From contig NZ_VITN01000031.1 in assembly GCF_007828045.1 (NCBI RefSeq), positions 1 through 56,078 of the forward strand: a stretch of 56,078 bases of DNA, given 5' to 3'. The stretch's first letter is position 1. Each line of letters opens with the position of its first letter. The DNA comes from Nitrospirillum amazonense. GTDB taxonomy: Bacteria > Pseudomonadota > Alphaproteobacteria > Azospirillales > Azospirillaceae. This document shows, piece after piece, positions 1-7,538 of this stretch. Under the pieces are notes generated by a model. The model was given only the letters and a program-made list of their open reading frames with translations, was not told the origin of the DNA and did not search any database. The translations under genes and the position numbers were made by a program.

Positions 1-282
1 AAGCTGTGCTTCATCCGCATGGAGGGCCACCTGTTCGGCGACGTCCCCATGGATATCGAGCTGCGCCTGTCGGTCGAGGACTCGCCCAATTCCGCTGGCG
101 TCGTCATCGACATGATCCGCTGCTGCAAGCTGGCCCTGGACAACGGCATCGGCGGCATCCTGGAGGGACCCAGCGCCTATTTCTGCAAGCACCCCCCGGT
201 CCAGTACACCGACGACGACGCCTACCAGATGACCGAGACCTTCATCCGCGGCACCACCCTGAAGCTCGCCGTCGCCAAATGA
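1..282 (+). CDS. Inositol-3-phosphate synthase, 3' end (partial)
   Basis: Only the last 93 codons are in the window; the frame is open from base 1. The residues match the C-terminal part of myo-inositol-1-phosphate synthase: a [20 protein letters not shown] stretch followed by [18 protein letters not shown], the part of the catalytic domain that precedes the end in this family. The enzyme makes inositol 3-phosphate from glucose 6-phosphate with NAD in the cytoplasm. Its stop codon overlaps the ATG of the truncated nucleotidyltransferase at 279, so the two were probably translated together. With the downstream acyl carrier protein and serine palmitoyltransferase it suggests an inositol-containing lipid. 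The family call is confident; the link to sphingolipid is inference. Confidence 0.85.
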   Translation, partial: KLCFIRMEGHLFGDVPMDIELRLSVEDSPNSAGVVIDMIRCCKLALDNGIGGILEGPSAYFCKHPPVQYTDDDAYQMTETFIRGTTLKLAVAK

Positions 283-347
283 AGTGCCTGATCGTCGCAG
301 CCGGGCAAGGAACCCGGCTGCGGGAGCGCGACCTGCTCAGCCGTTGA
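279..347 (+). pseudogene. Nucleotidyltransferase N-terminal remnant (22 codons)
   Basis: An ATG overlapping the previous stop codon starts a 22-residue peptide containing VAAGQGTRLRE, the nucleotide-binding signature (GxGTRL) at the N terminus of sugar-phosphate and inositol-phosphate nucleotidyltransferases. The frame stops at 347, where the family would continue for over 200 residues with a K-P-L motif; nothing matching follows before 429. The 4-nt overlap shows it was once a coupled gene of the inositol-phosphate operon. It is most likely the stump left by a deletion. A very short functional peptide is unlikely. Confidence 0.6.
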
Positions 348-389
348 TCCCTATCAAGGTCAGCCGTCGCCCGTGCGATAGAGTCCGCT

Positions 390-414
390 CATAACGTTCC
401 CCCTCCATAACGTT
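390..414 (+). repeat. Direct repeat CATAACGTT, two copies
   Basis: CATAACGTT occurs at 390-398 and 406-414, one and a half helical turns apart (16 bp), just upstream of the acyl carrier protein gene. Each copy holds the palindrome AACGTT. It could be a regulator site of the acyl carrier protein/spt operon or a chance duplication near the deletion scar; no function is shown. Confidence 0.3.
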
Positions 415-428
415 TCCGATGCCAAGAT

Positions 429-680
429 ATGCAGAACTCAGCAGAGCAGATCCGGTCGCTTGTCTTTGACGCCCTCCGCGCCGCGCTGGAACGGCCCGTC
501 GAATTGTCGGATGATACGAACATCACCGAAGGCCTCGGTCTGGATTCGGTTGCGGTCATGGATTTTGTGATGGAGATCGAGGATGCGCTCGACATCTCCA
601 TCCCGCTAGACCGGATCGCCGAGGTGAAGACCGTCGGCGACCTCGTCGCCGCGGCGCAGGACCTTAAGGGCGGCCACTGA
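429..680 (+). CDS. Acyl carrier protein
   Basis: This 83-residue protein has the acyl carrier fold signature. A GLGLDSVAVMD motif places the phosphopantetheine-attachment serine at residue 40, followed by the acidic helix EIEDALDISIP. It ends 3 nt before serine palmitoyltransferase, so the pair is an operon. Dedicated acyl carrier proteins next to spt genes are known in sphingolipid-producing alphaproteobacteria such as Caulobacter, where they are thought to supply the acyl group for condensation with serine. That role is inferred from position. It is not the housekeeping AcpP: the sequence around the serine is DSVAV rather than DSLD. The Shine-Dalgarno before the ATG is weak. Confidence 0.88.
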   Translation: MQNSAEQIRSLVFDALRAALERPVELSDDTNITEGLGLDSVAVMDFVMEIEDALDISIPLDRIAEVKTVGDLVAAAQDLKGGH

Positions 681-683
681 CCC

Positions 684-2072
684 ATGGCCCTCTTCGACAA
701 GTACGCGCCCTTGATGGGGCAGTTCGAGAGCCTGGAATCCACCGGCTACAACCCCTTCAACGTCAGCTTCGACCGGGTGCTCTCACCCACCGAGGGAATG
801 ATCGCCGGCCGGCGCATCCTGCTGCTGGGCACCAACAACTACCTGGGTCTGACCTACGACCCCGACGTGATCGACGCCGCCGTCGCCGCAACCCGCAACC
901 TGGGCGCCGGCACCACCGGCTCGCGCGTCGCCAACGGCAGCTACGGCGGCCACCGGCAGCTGGAACGCCATCTTGCCGACTTCTACGGCCGGCGGCACTG
1001 CATGGTGTTCTCCACCGGCTACCAGGCCAACCTGGGCATCCTCTCCGCCCTGGCCGGCAAGGACGACCACCTGATCCTGGACGCCGACAGCCACGCCAGC
1101 ATCTACGACGGCTCCCGCCTGGGCCACGCCCAGGTCACCCGCTTCCGCCACAACGACCCCGACGACCTGGACAACCGACTGCGCCGCCTGGCCGACACCC
1201 CCGGCGACAAGGTCATCGTCGTCGAGGGCATCTATTCCATGCTGGGCGACACCGCCCCCCTGCGCGAGTTCGTCGAGGTCAAGCGCAAGTGGGGCGCCTA
1301 CCTGGTGGTGGACGAGGCCCATTCCCTGGGCGTCCTGGGACGCACCGGGCGCGGCCTGGCCGAGGCGGCCGGCGTCGAGGACGAGGTCGATTTCATCGTC
1401 GGCACCTTCTCCAAGAGCCTGGGCGGCATCGGCGGCTTCTGCGTCAGCGACATGGACGGCTTCGACATCCTGCGCGTCGCCAGCCGACCCTACATGTTCA
1501 CCGCCTCCCTGCCACCGGCCGTGGTGGCGGCGGTGACGGAGGCGCTGAACCAGCTGCGCCACCGCCCGGCGCTGCGCCAGCAGCTGATGGACAACGCCCG
1601 CCGCTTCCATGCCGGCCTCGGCGACCTGGGCTTCCAGGTCGGGCCCGAGGCCAGCCCCGTCGTCTCCGCCATCATGCCCGATCCCAAGACGGCCTTCGCC
1701 TTCTGGACCCGCCTGCTGGAGGCCGGCCTCTACACCAACGTCAGCCTGCCCCCCGCCACGCCCAAGGGCCTCGCCCTGCTCCGCTCCAGCGTCAGCGCCG
1801 CCCACAGCCGCAGCCAAATCGACCACGCCCTCTCCCTGTTCGCAGACACAGGGCGCGAGTTGGGCCTCATCCCGGCAGAGCCGGCCATCCCCACCTGGGT
1901 CAAACACCCCACGGCAAACCTCGCCGGCACCGAGCCGCAGGACGCCCTCGCCATCGGTTTCCGCAACCAGCTGCTGGCGCGGCTGGCTGCCCCCAGCAAG
2001 GCGATGGCGAAGTACTATTCCGCTTTCCGCCGCCAGTCCCCTGGCCGCGCCCGCATCGTGGGCGACAAATAG
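684..2072 (+). CDS. spt: Serine palmitoyltransferase (alpha-oxoamine synthase)
   Basis: This is a 462-residue PLP-dependent class I/II aminotransferase-fold enzyme of the alpha-oxoamine synthase group. Visible landmarks are the substrate-binding start LLLGTNNYLGLTYDP, the GTTGSRVANGSYGGHRQLE loop, VVDEAHSLGVLGRTGRG (PLP-contacting Asp and His), and GTFSKSLGG with the Schiff-base lysine at residue 244. The reaction is decarboxylating condensation of serine with an acyl thioester to 3-ketosphinganine, the first step of sphingolipid synthesis. Related enzymes are AONS (BioF), KBL and ALAS. The adjoining acyl carrier protein and inositol-phosphate gene, and the absence of biotin or threonine genes, favour serine palmitoyltransferase. 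It is about 40 residues longer than the Sphingomonas enzyme, mainly at the C terminus. Confidence 0.82.
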   Translation: MALFDKYAPLMGQFESLESTGYNPFNVSFDRVLSPTEGMIAGRRILLLGTNNYLGLTYDPDVIDAAVAATRNLGAGTTGSRVANGSYGGHRQLERHLADFYGRRHCMVFSTGYQANLGILSALAGKDDHLILDADSHASIYDGSRLGHAQVTRFRHNDPDDLDNRLRRLADTPGDKVIVVEGIYSMLGDTAPLREFVEVKRKWGAYLVVDEAHSLGVLGRTGRGLAEAAGVEDEVDFIVGTFSKSLGGIGGFCVSDMDGFDILRVASRPYMFTASLPPAVVAAVTEALNQLRHRPALRQQLMDNARRFHAGLGDLGFQVGPEASPVVSAIMPDPKTAFAFWTRLLEAGLYTNVSLPPATPKGLALLRSSVSAAHSRSQIDHALSLFADTGRELGLIPAEPAIPTWVKHPTANLAGTEPQDALAIGFRNQLLARLAAPSKAMAKYYSAFRRQSPGRARIVGDK

Positions 2073-2210
2073 GGCGCGCCTGAAATGCCGTTATCCCGCG
2101 AGCCAACAGCGCTGATCCAGATGACGTTTGACGATTGCGGGCACGCCCGCGACCGCTAAATAGTTCGCAAAAGCGGCGTGTCCGGCCTCATGCCAGCCCA
2201 GGTGGTTCTG

Positions 2211-2523
2211 ATGAGGGTTGTCGCCTTCCCGCCGGCCCTGCTGATGTCGATGCCCGTGCTGGCGGCGCAGAGCGTCACGCTTCGGGGCAAGGACTCTACC
2301 TGGACGGCAAGCCCTGGCTGGCGAAGGGCGTGGATGTCAGCGCCTTCGTCAAACCGCCAAAAAATTCTTCTCCTTCGACACCTCGGCGCAGGCCCAGCGG
2401 GCCACATGGGGCTGGTCGAATGGGGCATCGAATCTTCGTGCGGGCGGAGCATCCGCGATCATCTGCAAGGACGGTTCATTGACGGGCGGCGGCCTTCTGC
2501 TCGCCAACTACCCTCACAACTGA
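2211..2523 (+). pseudogene. Decayed secreted protein (glycosidase-like) fragment
   Basis: Three consecutive frames together give a secreted-protein N terminus. Frame 3 from the ATG at 2211 encodes a signal peptide (MRVVAFPPALLMSMPVLAAQ). From about 2281 frame 2 gives GLYLDGKPWLAKGVDVSAFV, which resembles the first strand of secreted family-5-like glycosidases. From 2365 frame 1 gives FSFDTSAQAQRATWGWSNG and then an unrelated tail to the stop at 2521-2523. Two frameshifts plus an early end mean it cannot make a full enzyme. The glycosidase assignment is tentative. The rest of 2073-2672 holds only a small GC-rich inverted repeat near 2139-2153 (possible spt terminator). Confidence 0.4.
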
Positions 2524-2672
2524 AGGCCCGGCCGTCACCTCTTCACGCTGAGGGCGCTTGATCGCGCCGACCGACAGGCGCGATCCGTAATCGGGGCATT
2601 TTTCCGCGCCGGATCACAACGCGCTCCATTTAGGGCTGCCCGATCACATCTATCATCTGGTTCATCGGCTTC

Positions 2673-3359
2673 TTATTGCCGCATCTCGCCAGCCAGTCGT
2701 CCGGTCCCGTCCATGTCGGGACCGGACGCTTCCGAAGCCGCCACGCCGCCAGGGGCGTCAGGCGTTGTCCCAAGAGGGCGCGACGCGATCGGGTAGCGCT
2801 CTTTGAATCGGCCCGTGCGCTCGCGGCGTTCACGCCGCCAGGCCGCTGGACTCTGTCCTGTCGCTCCGCGGAAGCGGTTGGTGAAATGAGACTGATCGGA
2901 AAATCCGCAAGTAACGGCGATCTCGCTAAGCGGCGCGTCGCTTGTCAGCATCATCCGCTGGGCCAGCGCCAAGCGCCGCCGCGTGATGAAGCTATAAGGC
3001 GTCTCGCCCATCGTACGCTTGAATGCTCGGCAAAAGTGCGACGCGCTTCTTCGAGCGACCTCACCCAGCTTCTTGACCGAGATATGTTCCGACAGATGCT
3101 CCTCCATGTAAGCGGTGACCCGGCGCACCTGCCAAGGCGCGAGCCCACCACCGTCCGTCCCATGCAGGGTTGCGGTTCTTTCAAGCTCGACCTGTAGAAT
3201 AGTGGATGCTCTCTTTATCGCGCTTTTGGCGGCTTCCGGGTCCCAGTCCACATCGCCGCCGGCACGCTCCAAGAGCTCAAGCAGGCTGTGAACAAGTGCC
3301 TCTTCGCCAATCCCATTCAGGGGCGCAGCGGGAACAGCAGCGGCGGTCAGGTGAGTCAT
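2673..3359 (-). CDS. AraC/XylS-family transcriptional regulator
   Basis: The protein has 228 residues from the chosen ATG. It has a short N-terminal region without a recognisable sugar-binding cupin, then the two helix-turn-helix motifs of the AraC family: VRRVTAYMEEHLSEHISVKKLGEVARRSASHFCRAFKR, followed by ISEIAVTCGFSDQSHFTNRFR-like sequence, in which GFSDQSHF is the family signature. The start at 3359 has GGAAAG close upstream; in-frame alternatives are ATG 3440 and TTG 3467, adding up to 36 residues. It is divergent from the unknown gene at 3556, which it may control. The C terminus carries about 35 extra residues rich in Gly and Arg after the HTH domain. The effector is unknown. Confidence 0.85.
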   Translation of the reverse strand: MTHLTAAAVPAAPLNGIGEEALVHSLLELLERAGGDVDWDPEAAKSAIKRASTILQVELERTATLHGTDGGGLAPWQVRRVTAYMEEHLSEHISVKKLGEVARRSASHFCRAFKRTMGETPYSFITRRRLALAQRMMLTSDAPLSEIAVTCGFSDQSHFTNRFRGATGQSPAAWRRERRERTGRFKERYPIASRPLGTTPDAPGGVAASEASGPDMDGTGRLAGEMRQ

Positions 3360-3555
3360 CTTTCCAGTCCCGTCGGAATTACCTGGGAATGATGCCTTGC
3401 CCGCCCTCGCAAACGCTTGTTTGGCGTTGCGAGAAATCATTACGAAATTGTAAGCCCGCTTAAGCAAAGTGGTACAAATTGACGCACTGACTTTCTAGAA
3501 GAGAGCTTTTCCAGAACTTAGACTCGCCAGGACGTCATAGTCCGGGGAATCAATC

Positions 3556-4284
3556 ATGCCTCTCGCTTCAGACGTCTTCCGATCCTACGGGGGTAAAAGA
3601 CGTTGGAACCGATTGACGGCGTTTTCCGCCCATGTCTCGATCGGCGGCTCACTGTTGGGGGCCGGTTCGGCGTCCACGCCCGCTGGCCCGCTCGCTGGTC
3701 CGTCCGGCGGCCGTCCGTTTTCGCGGGAATTCGCCCTTGAAGGCGACCCCCATAGTCCAAGCCTGAAATTATTCGGCTCTACCGACACGGATCGCTATTT
3801 CCTTTATCGCCCCAACCGGATCGAGATCCGGACCAGGAGGGATGCTCTGATCATGGGGGTGGACCACCCGGGCGCCACTCTGGTGGAGAGCGCCCACGGT
3901 CGCCCCCTCAACGAGGTCGAGAGGTTGTACCTGACTGGAAACGTTTTATGGAACGCCATCGCCGGCCCTTTCGCCGGGCTTCTCCCTGGCGCGAGAACCG
4001 TCGCCGCCGGCGTGGGACAACTGGATATTCACCTGCCCCAGCGCGCGGATCCCCTATGCCCCCATCGGCGACTGCTCATCGGAGACGATGGAATTGCGTT
4101 CTGCTGCGACTATCGGATGCCGCATGTCCACCCCGGTGTTCTGGCGGACATGCTGTCGGCCCATGCCTTTTTCAACGGCATTCTCATCGCCACCCTTCGG
4201 CGGGCCCGCGCCATCGAAGCGGATGGGCGTCCTGGCACGAATTCCGTTTTGGACGTCGAGATTTTCGACGTGCGCTTCCAATAA
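3556..4284 (+). CDS. Conserved protein of unknown function
   Basis: This is a 242-residue protein with a GGGGAA ribosome site before the ATG. It opens with YGGKRRWNRLTAFSAHVSIGG, then has YRPNRIEIRTRRDA, LTGNVLWNAIAGPF and a C-terminal DDGIAFCCDYRMPHVHPG with a later HAFFNGILIATLRRARAIEADG. I recognise the pattern (W-N-A-I/L..PF; D..G...HDY; H...G..IPT.RR) as a widespread uncharacterised bacterial family often found beside regulator genes; no reaction is known to me. No signal peptide or membrane segment is evident, although residues 25-50 are Ala/Gly-rich and weakly hydrophobic. It is divergent from an AraC regulator, a likely regulatory pair. It ends in a perfect hairpin shared with poxB. 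Confidence 0.6.
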   Translation: MPLASDVFRSYGGKRRWNRLTAFSAHVSIGGSLLGAGSASTPAGPLAGPSGGRPFSREFALEGDPHSPSLKLFGSTDTDRYFLYRPNRIEIRTRRDALIMGVDHPGATLVESAHGRPLNEVERLYLTGNVLWNAIAGPFAGLLPGARTVAAGVGQLDIHLPQRADPLCPHRRLLIGDDGIAFCCDYRMPHVHPGVLADMLSAHAFFNGILIATLRRARAIEADGRPGTNSVLDVEIFDVRFQ

Positions 4285-4297
4285 AAGCGCACGTCGA
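4265..4297 (+). terminator. Perfect hairpin around stop codon, bidirectional terminator
   Basis: CGACGTGCGCTT (4266-4277) pairs perfectly with AAGCGCACGTCG (4285-4296), with one further T-A pair outside. The 7-nt loop contains the TAA stop of the unknown gene. It sits 12 nt from the end of the convergent poxB gene. The four T residues at 4262-4265 give the minus-strand transcript no U tract but give the plus strand an A/T-flanked stem. It probably terminates both transcripts or protects the 3' ends. Confidence 0.6.
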
Positions 4298-4308
4298 TCA
4301 GTCGCAAA

Positions 4309-6021
4309 TCAGAGGAAGTTCTCCTGGATCATCTCGATGACGTCCTGGCTCTGCCCCCCCAGGATGGCCCGGGCGGAATAGAGCGCCATGCCATAGGCCG
4401 GGCCGAACTCGATGACCGGCGGCATCACCAATGTCATGCCTTCCACCTTGACGTTGAGCAACGCCGGTCCCGGGTGGTCGAGCCAGGATCCGACCGCCTC
4501 CTCCAACTCGTCAGCGCGGGAGACTGATCTTCCCCACAATCCCATCGCCTCGGCCACCTTGCCGAAATCCGGATTCTGCAGGTGGGTATAAAGCGGGAGC
4601 AGGCCTTCCGACTTCTGCTCAATATCAATGAAGCCCAGCTTGCCATTGTCGTAGACGGCGATCTTGATCGGCAGCTTCTCCTGAACCGCGGTCAGCAAGT
4701 CGCCGAACAGCATGGCGATCCCGCCATCCCCGGACAGGGCGATCACCTGCCGGTCCGGCGTCGCCTTCTGCAAGCCGAGGGCGGTGGGCATCGCCGACGC
4801 CATCGTGCCGTGCAGCAGGCTTCCGAAGAAGCGGCGCTGGGCCGTGGCGGTGAAGTAACGATGCATCCAGACGGTCGGGGTGCCATCATCCGCCGTCACC
4901 AGCGCATCGTCGGCCGCCAGGCGGTCGATGACTTCCGTGAGATGGATGCCGGAAATGCTGTCCCGCCGCTTGGGCGCCGCCTTGGCCATGTGTGAGGCGA
5001 TCACCTCATGGTAGCGCTTCACCAGGCGGTCAAGGAAATGCGTGTCCGTCTTCTCCTGGACCCTGGGTATCAACGCTTCGACGGTCGCCTTGATGTCGCC
5101 AGTCAAGCCGAGGGCTATGGGATGACGGCGGCCGAGATGCGTCGGATCAAGGTCGATTTGAACGATGCGCGCATGCTTGGGATAAAATTGGCGCCAGGCG
5201 AAATCCGCCCCCAGCAGCAGCAGCGTGTCGCAGTCGTGAAGCGCCTGATAGCCCGCTTCGGTCCCAATGATTCCCGTCATGCCGACGTTGTAGGGGTTGT
5301 CGTAGGCCAGCGCATCCTTGCCGCGCGACGTGTGGGCGATCGGCGCCTTGAGAATTTCGGCGAGACGGACGATCGCATCATGCGCGTCGCGGCAACCCGA
5401 CCCACCATAGATCGCCACCTTCTGCCCGGTATTGAGGAAGGCGGCGGCACGATCGAGATCGGCGTCGATGGGGCGGACCAGCGGATCGCTCGTGTGGACG
5501 GCATAGGGCACGTCGTCATGCGCATCGGAATGCGAAATATCAACCGGCACGATCAAGACAGCGACACCGCGCTTGGCCAAGGCGGCCTGACAGGCCATGA
5601 CGGTCTTGCGCCTGGCCTGGTTGGGCGTCAGAATCATGTCGCAGTACACGCTGCAGCTGCCGTAAATCGCCTTGAAGTCGACCTCCTGCGGGAAGTCGAA
5701 CCCCAACTCGTCGCGGACGACCTGGGTAGCGATCACGATGACCGGGGCCCGGTTGCGGTTGGCCTCCACCACCCCATTGATGAAGTGGAGGCTGCCAGGG
5801 CCGCAGCTGCCAGCGATGGCGGTGAGCCGGCCGGTCAGCAACGCCTCGCCCTGCGCCGCGAAGGCGCCGGCCTCCTCATGGCGCATATGGATCCAGTCGA
5901 TCGAGCTGGTGGAGATGTTATGGGCGATCAGGTTGAGAGTATCACCGACCACGCCATAGCAGTTCTTGACGCCAGCCTGCTCCAGGGTTTCGACGATGAT
6001 CTGGGCTACTTTCTTGCTCAT
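4309..6021 (-). CDS. poxB: Pyruvate dehydrogenase (quinone), PoxB type
   Basis: This 570-residue thiamine-diphosphate enzyme is close in length to E. coli PoxB (572). The N-terminal TPP domain has the catalytic Glu in HMRHEEAGAFAA, the middle domain binds FAD in this family, and the C-terminal TPP domain has GDGGIAMLFGDLL at about residue 431 with YDNGKLGF at the end of the Mg/TPP motif. The tail RAILGGQSQDVIEMIQENFL resembles the membrane-activating C-terminal helix of PoxB. The enzyme oxidises pyruvate to acetate and CO2 and passes electrons to quinone at the inner membrane face. It lies 27 nt behind the catalase-family gene on the same strand, so they are probably co-transcribed. Some relatives use oxygen and make peroxide; sequence alone does not exclude that. 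Confidence 0.9.
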   Translation of the reverse strand: MSKKVAQIIVETLEQAGVKNCYGVVGDTLNLIAHNISTSSIDWIHMRHEEAGAFAAQGEALLTGRLTAIAGSCGPGSLHFINGVVEANRNRAPVIVIATQVVRDELGFDFPQEVDFKAIYGSCSVYCDMILTPNQARRKTVMACQAALAKRGVAVLIVPVDISHSDAHDDVPYAVHTSDPLVRPIDADLDRAAAFLNTGQKVAIYGGSGCRDAHDAIVRLAEILKAPIAHTSRGKDALAYDNPYNVGMTGIIGTEAGYQALHDCDTLLLLGADFAWRQFYPKHARIVQIDLDPTHLGRRHPIALGLTGDIKATVEALIPRVQEKTDTHFLDRLVKRYHEVIASHMAKAAPKRRDSISGIHLTEVIDRLAADDALVTADDGTPTVWMHRYFTATAQRRFFGSLLHGTMASAMPTALGLQKATPDRQVIALSGDGGIAMLFGDLLTAVQEKLPIKIAVYDNGKLGFIDIEQKSEGLLPLYTHLQNPDFGKVAEAMGLWGRSVSRADELEEAVGSWLDHPGPALLNVKVEGMTLVMPPVIEFGPAYGMALYSARAILGGQSQDVIEMIQENFL

Positions 6022-6048
6022 TCCGGGAATACTCCTCTGCAGAAGAAG

Positions 6049-7032
6049 TCACTTGCGCCACAGGGCGGCGCTGGCGCTGTAGACGGCCCCACGGGCGCGA
6101 TTGAGATTTCCGAGCGGCCGGAAGCTTTCGGGCGCGTTCCAAGGATTGAAGGCCAAACCATCGACCCGGGCGGCCATCTCCGCATCAAGGCTGGGGCGCC
6201 CCGGGATCACGAGGGTGGCAATGTCGATGGACGGAGTGACGGCTTCACGCCATTCCACGGCGCCGTCTTCTATCGGGGTGTGTTCTTCATCGACGAAGGA
6301 TTGCAGCGCCAATTTGAAGGTCACCGAGCCCTGGGCCAGGCGTGCCGAGAAATCGGCATTGAGGTCGTCGGGCTCCACCCCGACGGGCCCGGCGGCGGCG
6401 TCAGACCAGGGCCGCAGGTTGAAGCGAACCGGCCCCGCCTCCCCCCAGAGATAGGCGCCGCGGCTCCAGAACCGTTCGCGGGCGAGCCCCGGTGATTTGC
6501 GGGCACCTTGCTGGATGTTTTCCAGCATCCGCCTCGTTTCCGCAGGCCCGAAATGCTCGACCAGGCGCTCCGGCAACGTGGCCCTGTCGCCGCTCGACGC
6601 GATCATGGCGAACTCGACGAATTGCCGCGCGTTGCGGGCGTGCGACACGGGGAAGCTTGTCATGAGCAAGTCATGGATGCCGCCATCCGGGGTCGCGACA
6701 CGAAGCGCCACCCCCCTGAGATCCGGCGATGCGTCCGGCTGGTGTGCCGCGCTGGCGTTGGAGAAGCGGACGGTCGCCCCGAACTCCTTGCCAGCTTGGA
6801 TATAGCCCTGGAAAAAACGGGCGGGCGCGTCTTCATCGATCAGCAGGCGGGCGTCCTCGATGCCGGCAATCTGCTTCGCATGGAGCGTTCTTTGCGGATA
6901 GCTCCATCCGGCCTTTCGCCGGGTGGCTTCCTGGATTGACTGGAAGACTTCCGAGAAGCGCTGAAAGCTTTCCCTTTCCGCCTCAATCGACCCGCCGTCG
7001 AAAACCTCGCGCCAGCGTTCTGTATTGGTCAT
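6049..7032 (-). CDS. Catalase-family haem protein (short, y4iL-like)
   Basis: This is a 327-residue protein, much shorter than classical catalases (about 480). It keeps recognisable catalase-core pieces: RTLHAKQIAG with the distal histidine context, ATVRFSNASA, SPDLRGVALRVATPDG, and HDLLMTSFPVSHARNARQFVEFA. It belongs to the short catalase-like group often annotated as y4iL-like catalase family. Such proteins may act as catalases, peroxidases or allene-oxide-synthase-like enzymes. The ATG at 7032 is chosen because AGGGGA precedes it; the frame is open further upstream, but that part is Arg/Gly-rich and looks non-coding. It is followed by poxB after 27 nt, which fits disposal of peroxide from pyruvate oxidation. 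The substrate is not known. Confidence 0.75.
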   Translation of the reverse strand: MTNTERWREVFDGGSIEAERESFQRFSEVFQSIQEATRRKAGWSYPQRTLHAKQIAGIEDARLLIDEDAPARFFQGYIQAGKEFGATVRFSNASAAHQPDASPDLRGVALRVATPDGGIHDLLMTSFPVSHARNARQFVEFAMIASSGDRATLPERLVEHFGPAETRRMLENIQQGARKSPGLARERFWSRGAYLWGEAGPVRFNLRPWSDAAAGPVGVEPDDLNADFSARLAQGSVTFKLALQSFVDEEHTPIEDGAVEWREAVTPSIDIATLVIPGRPSLDAEMAARVDGLAFNPWNAPESFRPLGNLNRARGAVYSASAALWRK

Positions 7033-7253
7033 CGCAAATCCCCTGATGGTGCGCCGGCCGCATGCTGGCGGCATCGTGCCCAAATGGATTGCAGTCCAAT
7101 GCCCTGCTTTGGGAATTATTGTTGCTCGCGTCGGCGCGCCCCCCGGCACACGCAAGCAAGGATTTTCAAGTCGACGCACTGGGATGCAATCCCGGGGAAA
7201 CCACACCGAATAGCTTCTAGGCCGGATATTCACCTCGCCTCCGGTTCCCCATG
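7033..7253. promoter_or_regulatory. Divergent promoter region, catalase/poxB and efflux operon
   Basis: This 221-bp gap separates the two divergent operons, so both promoters must lie here or in the flanking genes. Two small inverted repeats stand out: ATTG-N5-CAAT near 7090-7102 and GGGAT-GCA-ATCCC near 7181-7193. Either could be a regulator site. I could not assign convincing -35/-10 boxes. Confidence 0.35.
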
Positions 7254-7538
7254 ATGTCCCATCCCCGTACCGCCCCGGACCGCTGGCTCGTTCCCGCCGG
7301 CGCCCTGCTCCTGGCGGGTTGCCTGTCCAGTTGCAACACCGCCCCGACCCAAAGCATTCTGGGCTCGTTCTTCCCGTCCTGGATGATTTGCTTCCTGATC
7401 GGGGCCGTCGCCTCCGTGGCAATCCGGCTCATTCTTTCCGCGGTCGGTATCGCCCGCGCGGTGCCGGCCGCCCTGCTCATCCATCTGATCCTGGCGGTCG
7501 CCATTTCCTGCGCGGTGTGGCTGCTATGGCAGGACTAG
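7254..7538 (+). CDS. YtcA-family lipoprotein
   Basis: This small protein (94 residues from the second of two adjacent ATGs; 7251 adds one Met) has a lipoprotein signal ending in LLLAGCLSSC, so lipidation at a cysteine near residue 24 is expected. Two hydrophobic segments follow, WMICFLIGAVASVAIRLIL and LLIHLILAVAISCAVWLLW. E. coli YtcA has the same design and precedes mdtNOP; here the same order is kept, with the next gene starting 13 nt before this stop. It is presumably an accessory inner-membrane component of the efflux system. The function of YtcA is not established. Confidence 0.8.
   Translation: MSHPRTAPDRWLVPAGALLLAGCLSSCNTAPTQSILGSFFPSWMICFLIGAVASVAIRLILSAVGIARAVPAALLIHLILAVAISCAVWLLWQD

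Noticed and set aside
783-1907. Long minus-strand open frame opposite serine palmitoyltransferase
   Set aside because: It is Gly/Ala/Val-rich antisense sequence without motifs, a result of high GC at third positions of spt.
684-2072. 8-amino-7-oxononanoate synthase or 2-amino-3-ketobutyrate CoA ligase
   Set aside because: Same enzyme group, but no bio or tdh genes are near, and the adjacent acyl carrier protein and inositol gene favour serine palmitoyltransferase.
5008-6495. 495-codon plus-strand frame across poxB and the catalase gene
   Set aside because: It runs antisense to two clear enzymes and has no recognisable domain.
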